The notes under the pieces: generated by a model
What the model was told of the DNA's origin: nothing
What the model saw: only the letters and a program-made list of their open reading frames with translations
Database searches by the model: none
Shown: positions 17,403 to 25,408 of the stretch, in pieces
Numbering within the stretch: the stretch's first letter is position 1
Layout of the letters: each line of letters starts with the position of its first letter
Translations under genes and position numbers: made by a program
Source: Candidatus Rothia avicola
Lineage (GTDB): Bacteria; Actinomycetota; Actinomycetes; Actinomycetales; Micrococcaceae
Assembly: GCA_019115985.1 (NCBI GenBank)
Contig: DXCN01000011.1
Location: forward strand, 1-41,279
Length of the DNA: 41,279 nt
Direction: 5' to 3'

Positions 17403-18866
17403 ATGACTGATGACTTCTCTGCTGCCCCCTGGCTGACCGGGGTGATATTCAAAGGCCATTTTGAGGTGGGCCACCTGATTGCGCGCGGTGGTATGGCCGA
17501 GGTGTACCATGCGGTTGACCTGTGGTCAGATAACCCAGTGGCTCTCAAGGTCCTACTCCCCCATCTCTCTACCGACCCCGCCCAGCAACAGAAGTTTTTT
17601 AGGGAGGGCTCGGCGCTCAAGAAGATTCAGCACGAGAACGTGGTGGGTGTCATCGACGAGGGCACCGAGCTGGTACACGGCCAGCAGGTCATGTTCCTGG
17701 TGCTGGAATACGTACACGGCTGTACCCTGGCCCAGCTCATGCAGCTGCGCCCGGTGCTGTCGGTGGGCGAGATGCTCGATGTCATGATCCCTGCGGTTGA
17801 GGGCCTGTCTGAGGTGCACGCCCGCCACCTGATCCACCGCGATATCAAGCCCGCTAACATTCTCTTAGAGGCCGATACAGAGGGCGTTAAGCTCTCTGAC
17901 TTTGGCCTGACGCGCAGGGCCGATCAGAGCGCCACCGGCCAGCTCATGGGCACCCCCTCCTTTGTGGCTCCCGAGATCCTCGACGTTGCCTCGCCGGTCG
18001 GGCCTCCTGCCGATATTTTTGCCCTGGGCGTGATGATGTACCGCATGCTCACCGGCCGTATGCCTTTTGCCGGGGCCGATAACGACCAGCAGGTGCTCTA
18101 CCACAACATGAACACCGACATTCCCTCGCTCACCCACCTGGCTGAGGGCATCTCGTCTGATATCGCGGGTGTAGTGAGCTGGTGTACCCGCCGCAATCCC
18201 CGCGACCGTCCCCAGGACGCCACCGAACTCTACCGGGCCCTGCGCGATATTGAGGCCCGTGCCAGCGAGCAGGAAAAGGGCTACCGCCTAGATCGGGCAG
18301 ACCAGCCCATCACTACCCTCTGGGAGGACGTCGCCGACATCGCCGAACAGTCGGGGCGGGTACGCCACGGGCAGACCGCTATCACCGGCTTTGGAGCCGC
18401 CGATGACCTACTCGATGCAGGTTCTTCTGGCCCGCTCAGCGAGCACGAGCAGGCAGTACGCTCAGCTGCGGACGCCCCCGTCGAGGTCTACGCCCCCACA
18501 GAGTTCCCCGGGGTTGGGCCCAAGACCGAAAGCCAGGCCGTCCTCGATGCCCAGCTCTCTGAGCATGAAGCTGACCAGGACCCGGCGGTGGTAGAACAGC
18601 CCTCAATTTCGGCAGAGTACAACCGGCAGCGGGCTACCGCCTACCGTAGCGAGCGCGCGGACGCAGCACCGGCGTCCGCTCCGCAACCGGCACCGGCGCG
18701 CCCCGCCAACCCCGCCCAGTGGACCGAAGCACAGCGGCGTACCCCCGTTGAGCGCTGGCGTCCGCCGCTATCCCCGGCGGCCCTGGCCATGATCCTAGCC
18801 CTGATACTGCTGGGCTTTGTAACCGCAGGTTTTGTGGGCTGGTGGCTGGCCAGCCTGATTCTCTAG
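17403..18866 (+). CDS. pknL: PknL-like serine/threonine protein kinase
   Basis: This is a Hanks-type membrane kinase. The glycine loop IARGGMAEVYHA is at residues 26-37, ATP-binding Lys at 49, catalytic HRDIKPANILL from residue 145 (Asp147), DFG at 166-168, and APE at 189-191. The kinase domain ends near residue 275. A linker of about 170 low-complexity residues follows, then one C-terminal membrane helix (about 456-485), with almost no extracellular domain and no PASTA repeats. Neighbours match Rv2173-Rv2176, supporting PknL. I prefer the ATG at 17403; ATG 17394 overlaps the -10. It probably phosphorylates the divergent Rv2175c-like protein. Confidence 0.9.
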   Translation: MTDDFSAAPWLTGVIFKGHFEVGHLIARGGMAEVYHAVDLWSDNPVALKVLLPHLSTDPAQQQKFFREGSALKKIQHENVVGVIDEGTELVHGQQVMFLVLEYVHGCTLAQLMQLRPVLSVGEMLDVMIPAVEGLSEVHARHLIHRDIKPANILLEADTEGVKLSDFGLTRRADQSATGQLMGTPSFVAPEILDVASPVGPPADIFALGVMMYRMLTGRMPFAGADNDQQVLYHNMNTDIPSLTHLAEGISSDIAGVVSWCTRRNPRDRPQDATELYRALRDIEARASEQEKGYRLDRADQPITTLWEDVADIAEQSGRVRHGQTAITGFGAADDLLDAGSSGPLSEHEQAVRSAADAPVEVYAPTEFPGVGPKTESQAVLDAQLSEHEADQDPAVVEQPSISAEYNRQRATAYRSERADAAPASAPQPAPARPANPAQWTEAQRRTPVERWRPPLSPAALAMILALILLGFVTAGFVGWWLASLIL

Positions 18867-18920
18867 TACCCGCCCGCTCCTGCCCGGCCCTAAAGCCCGC
18901 AGAGAAGCCACACAAAGAGA

Positions 18921-18977
18921 AAGCCACCGTGGCCCTACTCTTGAAACCTGTGTTCAAGAGGCAGGCAACGGTGGCTT
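18921..18977. terminator. Two-tier hairpin between convergent pknL and aroG
   Basis: A 10-bp outer stem (18921-18930 with 18968-18977) encloses a perfect 8-bp inner stem (18938-18945 with 18953-18960). It sits in the gap between two convergent genes and probably terminates both transcripts, although neither flank has a long T-run. Confidence 0.65.
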
Positions 18978-19002
18978 GCTCTGTGCCCTGAAGGCCTTAG
19001 CC

Positions 19003-20364
19003 TTAGCGGCGGGCCAGGTACTCAGCGACCTGGAAAGCGATTTCCAGAGACTGCTGGTGGTTCAGTCGCGGGTCGCAGAGGGTCTCGTAACGGTCTGCGA
19101 AAGCTGCTTCTTCGATGGGGTCAGAACCGCCCAGGCATTCAGCAACATCGTCGCCGGTCATCTCTACGTGGATACCGCCGGGGAAGGTACCCAGGGCCTC
19201 GTGCACCTCGAAGAAGCCCTGAACCTCGTTCATAACGTCATCGAAGCGGCGGGTCTTGTAACCGGACGGCACAGAGATGGTGTTGCCGTGCATGGGGTCG
19301 GTGACCCACACGACCTTAGCACCTTCCTTCTGCACGCCCTCAACGATGGCGGGCAGGTTTTCGCGAATCTTGCCGGCGCCCATGCGGGTGATGAAGGTCA
19401 GGCGGCCGGGCTCGCGGTTGGGGTCCAGCTTGTCAATCAGGGCCATGGCGTCGTCAGCAGTGGTGGTGGGGCCGAGCTTAACGCCGATGGGGTTGCGAAC
19501 CTTGGAGAGGAAGTTGACGTGGGCATCGTCCAGGCCGCGGGTACGCTCACCGATCCAGAGGAAGTGAGCGGAGGTGTCGTAGGGCAGGTGGGTGCGGGAG
19601 TCGACGCGGGTCATGGCACGCTCGAAGTCCAGTAGCAGGGCCTCGTGGCCGGTGTAGACGTCGGTGGTCTTCAGGGGGCCGAAGTCAGTGCCGCAGGCTT
19701 CCATGAACTTGATGGCGCGATCAATTTCGCCGGCCATGGACTCGTAGCGGGCATGGGCGGGGTTAGAGGTGAAACCCTTGTTCCAGGAGTGCACCGAACG
19801 TAGGTCAGCAAAACCGCCCTTGGTGAAGGCCCGAATCAGGTTAAGGGTGCTGGCGCTGGCGTGGTAGCCGCGCAGCATACGGTTGGGGTCGTGCACACGG
19901 GATTCTTCGGTGAAGTCAAAGCCGTTGACCATTTCACCGCGGAAGGAGGGCAGAGTGACGCCGTCGCGGGTTTCGTCGTTCGATGAGCGGGGCTTAGAGA
20001 ACTGCCCTGCCATACGGCCCATCTTAACCACGGGCATGGACGCACCGTAGGTCAGTACAACGGCCATCTGCAGCAGGGTGCGCACACGTCCTGAAATCTT
20101 ATCGGCGGTAGCACCAGCAAAAGTTTCGGCGCAGTCGCCGCCCTGCAGCAAGAAGGCTTCACCTTCAGCAACGCGAGCCAGGTCGGCGCGCATCTGGTCA
20201 ACCTCACCGGCAAAAACCAGCGGAGGAACGCTGTTCAGCTCATTGATGACGGCAGTAAAGTCGGGGTGCTCAGCCCACTGGGGGTGCTGGTCGATGTGCA
20301 GGGAGCGCCACTCTTCGAGTTCGGGGAAATCGTTCGGGGTGGGTACGGTGCCGGGGTTGGTCAC
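19003..20364 (-). CDS. aroG: Class II 3-deoxy-D-arabino-heptulosonate-7-phosphate (DAHP) synthase
   Basis: This enzyme condenses phosphoenolpyruvate and erythrose 4-phosphate, the first step of the shikimate pathway. It belongs to the plant/mycobacterial class II family: LLQGGDCAETFAG near residue 70, GRMAGQFSKPRS, YRGDxVN-like FRGEMVNGFDF, SHLPYDTSAHFLWIGERTRG-like region, GVKLGP, and MGAGKIRENLP with VWVTDPMHGNT. I chose the GTG at 20364 because AAAGGAG lies 6 nt upstream; the longer frame from a TTG at 20430 lacks a ribosome site. Length is 453 residues, close to M. tuberculosis AroG. A probable attenuator precedes it. Confidence 0.95.
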   Translation of the reverse strand: MTNPGTVPTPNDFPELEEWRSLHIDQHPQWAEHPDFTAVINELNSVPPLVFAGEVDQMRADLARVAEGEAFLLQGGDCAETFAGATADKISGRVRTLLQMAVVLTYGASMPVVKMGRMAGQFSKPRSSNDETRDGVTLPSFRGEMVNGFDFTEESRVHDPNRMLRGYHASASTLNLIRAFTKGGFADLRSVHSWNKGFTSNPAHARYESMAGEIDRAIKFMEACGTDFGPLKTTDVYTGHEALLLDFERAMTRVDSRTHLPYDTSAHFLWIGERTRGLDDAHVNFLSKVRNPIGVKLGPTTTADDAMALIDKLDPNREPGRLTFITRMGAGKIRENLPAIVEGVQKEGAKVVWVTDPMHGNTISVPSGYKTRRFDDVMNEVQGFFEVHEALGTFPGGIHVEMTGDDVAECLGGSDPIEEAAFADRYETLCDPRLNHQQSLEIAFQVAEYLARR

Positions 20365-20392
20365 GGGGTGACTCCTTTGTATGTGGTCGCTA

Positions 20393-20481
20393 GAGCCTAG
20401 CTGAGGGTTAGGCTCTTGTCTCTTATTCAAAAGTATTGGGGCTTAGGTGTAGGGTTCAAAGCTATATCCACCATGTGACAT
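20393..20481 (-). promoter_or_regulatory. Candidate aromatic leader peptide and attenuator of aroG
   Basis: Two overlapping short ORFs lie upstream of aroG. One (20481-20443) encodes MSHGGYSFEPYT, with three aromatic residues. The other (20474-20427) encodes MVDIALNPTPKPQYF, ending in Tyr-Phe-stop. Next comes a perfect 7-bp hairpin, GAGCCTA/TAGGCTC (20393-20399 with 20409-20415). CCTAAGC within the ORFs (20441-20447) could instead pair with GCTAGG (20396-20401) in the hairpin's 3' arm, so the two folds exclude each other. This resembles ribosome-mediated attenuation, reported for a DAHP synthase gene in Corynebacterium glutamicum (aroR-aroF). No T-run follows the hairpin, so control might act on translation. 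Confidence 0.45.
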
Positions 20482-20507
20482 ACAGCTCTTAGAACGGGGC
20501 GGACGAG

Positions 20508-21251
20508 CTAGGGGCGGGTTTCGAGCAGGCGGCTGGTAGCCTCGTCCGCGCTGATTCCTTCAGCCGTCATGAGCTTCTTAACATCGGCCGCATAGACCGG
20601 GGTGATGGGGCGGCCGGTCATCTGGCTAATCCGCTCAATGACCCGGTCTGCCAGTTCCCGCTGGGCGGCCCATTCATCGTCCCGCCCCAGATAGGGAGTC
20701 ACGTCGATGGGTTGACCAATGACGGTCTTCACCCGGATCGGTTTGCCCTCCTTCCGCAGGCGCAGGCGGTTGGAGCCGGGCACCTGCACATCCTCGTTAC
20801 CGAACTGGGCGACGGGGATAATGGGGACGCCGGCCTCCAGGGCTAGGCGGGCCACACCAACTTTAGCCCGGTAGAGGCGAGCATCGGGGCTACGGGTCCC
20901 CTCGGGGTAGATACCCACGAGCTTACCCTCGCGCAGGGCAGCGACAGCAGCAGCCAGAGATTCAGCCGACTTAGCCCCACCGGAGCGGTCAATGGGCAGC
21001 TGGCCCACAGAGGTAAAAAACCACTTCATCAGGCGCCCCTTAAGACCGGGAGTAGTGAAGTAGTCTGACTTGGCCAAGAAAAATACCTGACGCGGAGCCG
21101 CAAGAGGCAAGAAAATAGAGTCAATAAAAGACACGTGGTTACTTGCCAGAATAGCGCCACTTGCTGCCGGGATATTTTCGGCCCCCACAACCTCATGGTG
21201 ATAGGCCCGCTGCAAGAAGGGCTTGAGCACGGTGCGTAGCTGCATATACAT
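20508..21251 (-). CDS. 1-acyl-sn-glycerol-3-phosphate acyltransferase (PlsC family)
   Basis: This protein transfers a fatty acyl chain to lysophosphatidic acid in phospholipid synthesis at the membrane. The acyltransferase HX4D motif is NHVSFID (His39, Asp44). FFTSVGQLPIDR follows, and then YPEGTRS, the glycerol-phosphate-binding motif. At 247 residues it is typical of the family. The ATG at 21251 has AAGGAG 7 nt upstream. The homologous position in M. tuberculosis is Rv2182c, near aroG and fadD15. The divergent acyl-CoA ligase gene may supply activated acyl groups. Substrate preference cannot be read from the sequence. Confidence 0.9.
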   Translation of the reverse strand: MYMQLRTVLKPFLQRAYHHEVVGAENIPAASGAILASNHVSFIDSIFLPLAAPRQVFFLAKSDYFTTPGLKGRLMKWFFTSVGQLPIDRSGGAKSAESLAAAVAALREGKLVGIYPEGTRSPDARLYRAKVGVARLALEAGVPIIPVAQFGNEDVQVPGSNRLRLRKEGKPIRVKTVIGQPIDVTPYLGRDDEWAAQRELADRVIERISQMTGRPITPVYAADVKKLMTAEGISADEATSRLLETRP

Positions 21252-21627
21252 GGTGTCTCTCCTTGCGATAGGGCAATGTCAGGGGTCTCGTGGCTAGGGC
21301 AGTCAGCGAGCGGCTTTCCACTACATATTGTATGCCCGAGGGCAACCAGCTCAGAAACAGGAGTTACAAGGTCCTCCTCAAGGAGGTGAAGCAGGCCCGC
21401 GCTCGCTGCGAGCCTGCTTCGCCCTAGCTTCCTATCTGAACTAGTCAGTATGAGTAAACTACGCTGGCGGTGAAGCTATTCCCCTCAGAGCGTCACCCCC
21501 GCAAAAAGTGGGATTTTAGCCGGGAGCGGGCTGTAAAATGGCCAGGAAGAACCGCGTGCCCGGCGCCGTCGCCAGCGCACCTTAGCCCTCCCCCGCCGCC
21601 GGGGCCCGTTAGAGACAAGGTAACACC
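21252..21627. other. Divergent intergenic region plsC/fadD with promoters and a hairpin
   Basis: This 376-bp region has no supported gene. For plsC, TACAAT on the minus strand (21327-21332) is a plausible -10. For fadD, TAAAAT (21534-21539) is a plausible -10 without a clear -35. Between them are a CCTCC/GGAGG mini-hairpin (around 21374-21387) and a 9-bp stem, GAAGCAGGC/GCCTGCTTC (21388-21396 with 21412-21420). This resembles a terminator stem but belongs to no visible transcript. It may mark a gene lost between plsC and fadD; M. tuberculosis has several genes there. Confidence 0.5.
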
Positions 21628-23706
21628 GTGAAAGAAATTCACTCCCCCCAGATTGTTACTGTTGATCCGGCAGTCAACATCACCGACATGGTGGAACGCC
21701 GTGCTCAGGACAGTCGCAATCCCCTGGTCTACCGGGTGCAGAAATCAACCGGCAACTGGGTGCCTGTCACCGCCAAGGACTTCCGCCGTCAGGTCATTGA
21801 CCTGGCCAAGGGCTTGATGGCCGCAGGTATTGGGGCGGGCGACGTCGTTGGCATTATGAGCCGTACCCGCTACGAGTGGACCCTGATTGACTTTGCTATC
21901 TGGTACGCAGGCGCTGTCACTGTGCCTGTCTATGAGACCTCATCTCCTGCCCAGGCTGCCTGGGCCCTGTCTCACTCCGGTGCTAAGGCTATCTTCGTTG
22001 AGAACAGCAAGCTGGCAGACGTCATTGGCCAGGCCCGTGAGCTCACCGATGATAAGCTCTCCCTCGATGCTCTCAAGGACGTCTGGGTCATCGACGATTC
22101 GATTCTCCCCACCCTGGTCTCCGCTGGTTCTTCTATCTCTGACGAAGGTGTCGAAGAACGCCGGTCCCTTGCCAACCTCGATACCGTAGCAACCATCGTC
22201 TATACCTCCGGTACCACCGGCCGTCCCAAGGCCTGCCCGATTACCCACGGCAACTTCGTCCGCCTCTCTGCTAATACCAAGCTCACCATCCCTGAGATTG
22301 CCAACGAGACCAACTCGACCCTGCTCTTCCTGCCCCTGGCCCACGTGCTGGGTCGCCTGATTCAGGTGCTGGCCTTCGACGCGGGCCTGACAGTAGGCCA
22401 CGCCCCCGATATCAAGAACCTCTCCACCGACCTGGCCTCCTTCCAGCCCACCATGCTGCTGGTTGTGCCCCGTGTCTTTGAAAAGGTCTACGAGGGGGCT
22501 ATCAAGAAGGCTGAGAAGGGCGGTAAGGTCAACGCCATGCTCTTCCACCGCTCAGTGGATGTCGCTATCAAGTGGTCCCAGGCCAAGATTGCGGGTAAGA
22601 TGACCCGCACCCTCACCCTGCAGCACAGGTTCTACGACAATCTGGTCTACTCCAAGCTGCGCGATGCCATGGGCGGTAAGGTGCGCTTTGCGGTGTCCGG
22701 CGGCGGGCGCCTGGCCCCCCGCTACGGCCACTTCTACCACGCTGTGGGCATCGAGGTCGTTGAGGGCTACGGTCTGACCGAGACCACCGCTCCCCTGGCC
22801 GTTGGCCGCATCCGCAACTTCGATATCGGCAACGTGGGCACCCTGATTCCCGGTGGCTCTGCCCGTATTGCTGAGGACGGCGAGCTCGAATTCAAAGGCG
22901 TCGGCCTGATTTCGGGCTACCTCGACAACCCCGAAGAGAACGCTGCGGCCTTCACCGAGGACGGCTGGTTCCGCACCGGCGACCTGGCCCGTATCGACGA
23001 TGACGGCAAGATCTTTATTACCGGCCGCAAGAAGGAAATCATTGTGACCGCCGGCGGTAAGAACGTCATGCCGGTCCCCGCCGAAGACCGTCTGCGCCAG
23101 TCCCCCTTCGTCTCCCAGGCCATGCTGGTGGGCGACGAGAAGCCCTTCATCTCGGCGCTCATTACCCTGGACCCCGACGTCCTGCCCGATGAGCTTGAGC
23201 GCATCGGCCTGCCCCGCACCCTCTCCCTCAAGGAGGCGTCCACCAACCCCCGCGTCCGCGAAGCTATCCAGAAGTTCATCGACGACGCCAACGCCTTTGT
23301 GTCGAAGGCCGAGTCTATCCGCGAGTTCCGTATTCTCGATAAGGACTTCACCGAGGCCGAGGGGCATCTGACCCCCTCTATGAAGGTGCGCCGCAAGCAG
23401 GTGCTGGCTGATTTCAACTCCTATGTTGAAGATATGTACAACCGCACCAAGTCCACCGTGACCGAGACCGCCGCCCATACCGCTGAGCGTGTTCAGGAGC
23501 TGCGTGCCGAGCAGACCGAGAAATGGGACCAGTTCAAGGCTTCGCAGGCCGAGAAGATTCAGGAGTTCACCGAGGCTCAGGGGCAGAAGCTACACGAGCT
23601 GGCAGATAAGATCCAGCAGGTCGCTCCCCTACCCGGAGCTAAGGACAAGGACGCTGCCAGCAGCTCAGATACCGATGAGCAGGTTGAGAAGGCCGCTAGT
23701 GACTAG
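21628..23706 (+). CDS. fadD15: Long-chain fatty acid--CoA ligase, FadD15-like, with 11-residue repeat tail
   Basis: This enzyme activates fatty acids to acyl-CoA through an acyl-adenylate. The adenylation-domain motif IVYTSGTTGRPKACP lies near residue 190. The later GYGLTETTAPLAVG and the hinge motif WFRTGDLARIDDDGKIFITGRKKE fit very-long-chain ligases such as M. tuberculosis FadD15, and the gene order supports this. The GTG start at 21628 follows AAGG. The core ends near residue 600. An extra 90-residue tail contains four 11-residue units (residues 619-662, DNA 23482-23613): AERVQELRAEQ, TEKWDQFKASQ, AEKIQEFTEAQ and GQKLHELADKI. They look like an amphipathic helix. An acidic end follows. Confidence 0.92.
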   Translation: MKEIHSPQIVTVDPAVNITDMVERRAQDSRNPLVYRVQKSTGNWVPVTAKDFRRQVIDLAKGLMAAGIGAGDVVGIMSRTRYEWTLIDFAIWYAGAVTVPVYETSSPAQAAWALSHSGAKAIFVENSKLADVIGQARELTDDKLSLDALKDVWVIDDSILPTLVSAGSSISDEGVEERRSLANLDTVATIVYTSGTTGRPKACPITHGNFVRLSANTKLTIPEIANETNSTLLFLPLAHVLGRLIQVLAFDAGLTVGHAPDIKNLSTDLASFQPTMLLVVPRVFEKVYEGAIKKAEKGGKVNAMLFHRSVDVAIKWSQAKIAGKMTRTLTLQHRFYDNLVYSKLRDAMGGKVRFAVSGGGRLAPRYGHFYHAVGIEVVEGYGLTETTAPLAVGRIRNFDIGNVGTLIPGGSARIAEDGELEFKGVGLISGYLDNPEENAAAFTEDGWFRTGDLARIDDDGKIFITGRKKEIIVTAGGKNVMPVPAEDRLRQSPFVSQAMLVGDEKPFISALITLDPDVLPDELERIGLPRTLSLKEASTNPRVREAIQKFIDDANAFVSKAESIREFRILDKDFTEAEGHLTPSMKVRRKQVLADFNSYVEDMYNRTKSTVTETAAHTAERVQELRAEQTEKWDQFKASQAEKIQEFTEAQGQKLHELADKIQQVAPLPGAKDKDAASSSDTDEQVEKAASD

Positions 23707-23742
23707 AGGTCACCGAAGCAGAAAAGGACTCCCAGTAAAGTA

Positions 23743-23780
23743 CATGACCCCCGTTCCTGCTATGAGGAGCGGGGGTCATG
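23743..23780. terminator. Bidirectional hairpin between fadD and mtr
   Basis: A 16-bp stem (23743-23758 with 23765-23780, one G-T wobble) with a 6-nt loop separates two convergent genes. There is no strong T-run, but the stem is long and GC-rich. Confidence 0.75.
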
Positions 23781-23798
23781 CATTAGGCGAGTCGAAGG

Positions 23799-25205
23799 CT
23801 AGTCGAGCTCAAGCCCCAGCAGGGCGTTCTCCACGACCTCGGTCAGAGCCGGGTGGATCCAGTACTGGCCGCGGGCCATATCGCGGGCGCTCAGCCCAAA
23901 GCTCATGGCCTGGATCAGAGGCTGAATCAGGGTGGGCGACTCCTCACCGATAAGGTGGGCACCCAGTAGCTCCCCGGTGTCCTTGCGGGCGATGAGCTTG
24001 CAGACGCCTTCGCTATCGTCCATAGCCCAGCCATAAGCTACGTCACCGAACTTCTGCTCCTTGACGGTAATCTCGAACCCTTCAGCAGCAGCCTGCTCCC
24101 GCGCCTGATTTTCGGTCAGGCCCACAGCGGCAATGGGCGGGTGAGTGAACACAGCAGCGGGCACGTAGCGGTGGTCAGTAGCCCGTAGCTGGTCAGGGTG
24201 CACGATATTCCACTGCACGGTGCGCATCTCGGCGTTAGCCACGTGCTTGAGCTGGTAGGGGGAGCTCACATCACCCAGGGCCCAGACGCCCTTAACCGGC
24301 TGGCCATCCGAAAGCACCCGCTGGTACTCATCCACCTGCACCAGGCCCCGCTCATCCACATCAAAGTAGGTGGCAGCATCGAGGGTATCGGAGTTGGGGG
24401 TGCGGCCCGTTGCCACCAGCACCAGGTCAGCGGGCACGGCAACCCGCTCACCGGCGTCCTCAAATACCACCGTCACAGACCCGTCGTCGGCAGACTCGAT
24501 AGCCTTCAGGGCGTGGTTGGTGTACAGCTCCCACTGGCGGGCGGCCTCACGGGTAAAGATCTCGGCGATGGTGTCGTCGTGGCCACGGAGCAGGCGGTCT
24601 GAGCGCACGGCCTGGGTCACCTGAGCACCCAGCCCCGAGAAGACGTGAGCGAACTCGGCTGCGATGAAGCCGCCGCCGATAACCACCACACGCTCGGGTA
24701 ACTCATCTATGCGCATGACGGTATCTGAGGTATGTACCTGGGGCAGGTCGATACCGGGGACTTGGGGCAGGGTAACGCGGGAGCCGGTAGCCAGCACCAG
24801 CTGGTCGGTGGTCAGCTCAAGGCCGGACGCGGTGACCACGCTCCGGGGGCCGGTCAACTTCGCGTATTCCTCGTAGACATCCACGTTCTCAAGGGACTTC
24901 CGCCAGGCCAGCCCACCCTCGCTAATAGCGTCGATACGGCCGAAAATTCGATCGCGAATCTGTCGCCAGGCGGCATGCTTGTGCTCTAGGTCTACGCCCA
25001 AACGGGCAGCGTCCGTGGCGCGGGCAACGGTAGAGGCCGGGTAGACATACATCTTGGTGGGAATACAGCCCACGTTGAGGCAGGTACCGCCGAAGCGGCC
25101 GCCGTCGATGATGGCAATCTTCTTGCCCTCGTAGTCCTCGTTAGGCAGGGAGTTACCGGAGCCAGAACCTATGATGATGAGGTCGTAGTGGCGCGATTTT
25201 GTCAT
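23799..25205 (-). CDS. mtr: Mycothione reductase
   Basis: This flavoprotein disulfide reductase uses NADPH to reduce mycothione back to mycothiol, the main low-molecular-weight thiol of actinobacteria. The redox-active pair is C42-LNVG-C47 in GGTCLNVGCIPTKMYVY, a form typical of mycothione reductase rather than lipoamide dehydrogenase. FAD-binding IIGSGSGNSL is at the N-terminus; the NAD(P)-binding VVIGGGFIAAEFAHVF and the second FAD motif VWALGDV follow. The C-terminal catalytic pair is His451-Glu456 in HPALTEVVE. Length, 468, is typical. GAAAGG precedes the ATG. It diverges from the iron-regulated efe operon. Confidence 0.92.
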   Translation of the reverse strand: MTKSRHYDLIIIGSGSGNSLPNEDYEGKKIAIIDGGRFGGTCLNVGCIPTKMYVYPASTVARATDAARLGVDLEHKHAAWRQIRDRIFGRIDAISEGGLAWRKSLENVDVYEEYAKLTGPRSVVTASGLELTTDQLVLATGSRVTLPQVPGIDLPQVHTSDTVMRIDELPERVVVIGGGFIAAEFAHVFSGLGAQVTQAVRSDRLLRGHDDTIAEIFTREAARQWELYTNHALKAIESADDGSVTVVFEDAGERVAVPADLVLVATGRTPNSDTLDAATYFDVDERGLVQVDEYQRVLSDGQPVKGVWALGDVSSPYQLKHVANAEMRTVQWNIVHPDQLRATDHRYVPAAVFTHPPIAAVGLTENQAREQAAAEGFEITVKEQKFGDVAYGWAMDDSEGVCKLIARKDTGELLGAHLIGEESPTLIQPLIQAMSFGLSARDMARGQYWIHPALTEVVENALLGLELD

Positions 25206-25352
25206 GGTTGCCTTTCGTCAGGTGCATACGCTCAGAAAAATTGAGACATATTATTGACTATAACCGCTGGTAGGAGCTCATTATTCCCCTATATGAAGAT
25301 AGGGGTCTCTCTAACCTTTTGCAGATTTTAAGGGCAGCGCTTAATCTTTAAC

Positions 25353-25371
25353 TAAGATTAGTCTTACCTAA
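25353..25371 (+). promoter_or_regulatory. DtxR/IdeR-type iron box upstream of efeU
   Basis: The 19-bp site TAAGATTAGTCTTACCTAA matches the DtxR/IdeR consensus TWAGGTTAGSCTAACCTWA at 16 of 19 positions. It lies 38 bp before the efeU start, where bound repressor would block transcription when iron is plentiful. The promoter itself is not clear, but TAAGAT or the following TAATTA could be a -10. Confidence 0.75.
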
Positions 25372-25408
25372 TTAATCCGTGCGCTACACCTAGCTAGGAG
25401 GATGCCTG

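Noticed and set aside
18976-19635. Long plus-strand ORF of 219 codons
   Set aside because: Antisense to aroG, with composition explained by the high-GC coding strand; no family features. Many similar long antisense frames lie over murG, murD, murE, pyc and putA and were dropped for the same reason.
20365-20430. TTG start 22 codons upstream for aroG
   Set aside because: No ribosome site; the GTG at 20364 has AAAGGAG at ideal spacing. The TTG overlaps the leader-peptide stop and the hairpin would lie inside coding sequence.
21332-21427. 31-codon ORF between plsC and fadD
   Set aside because: It spans the hairpin and has no ribosome site or recognisable family; more likely chance.
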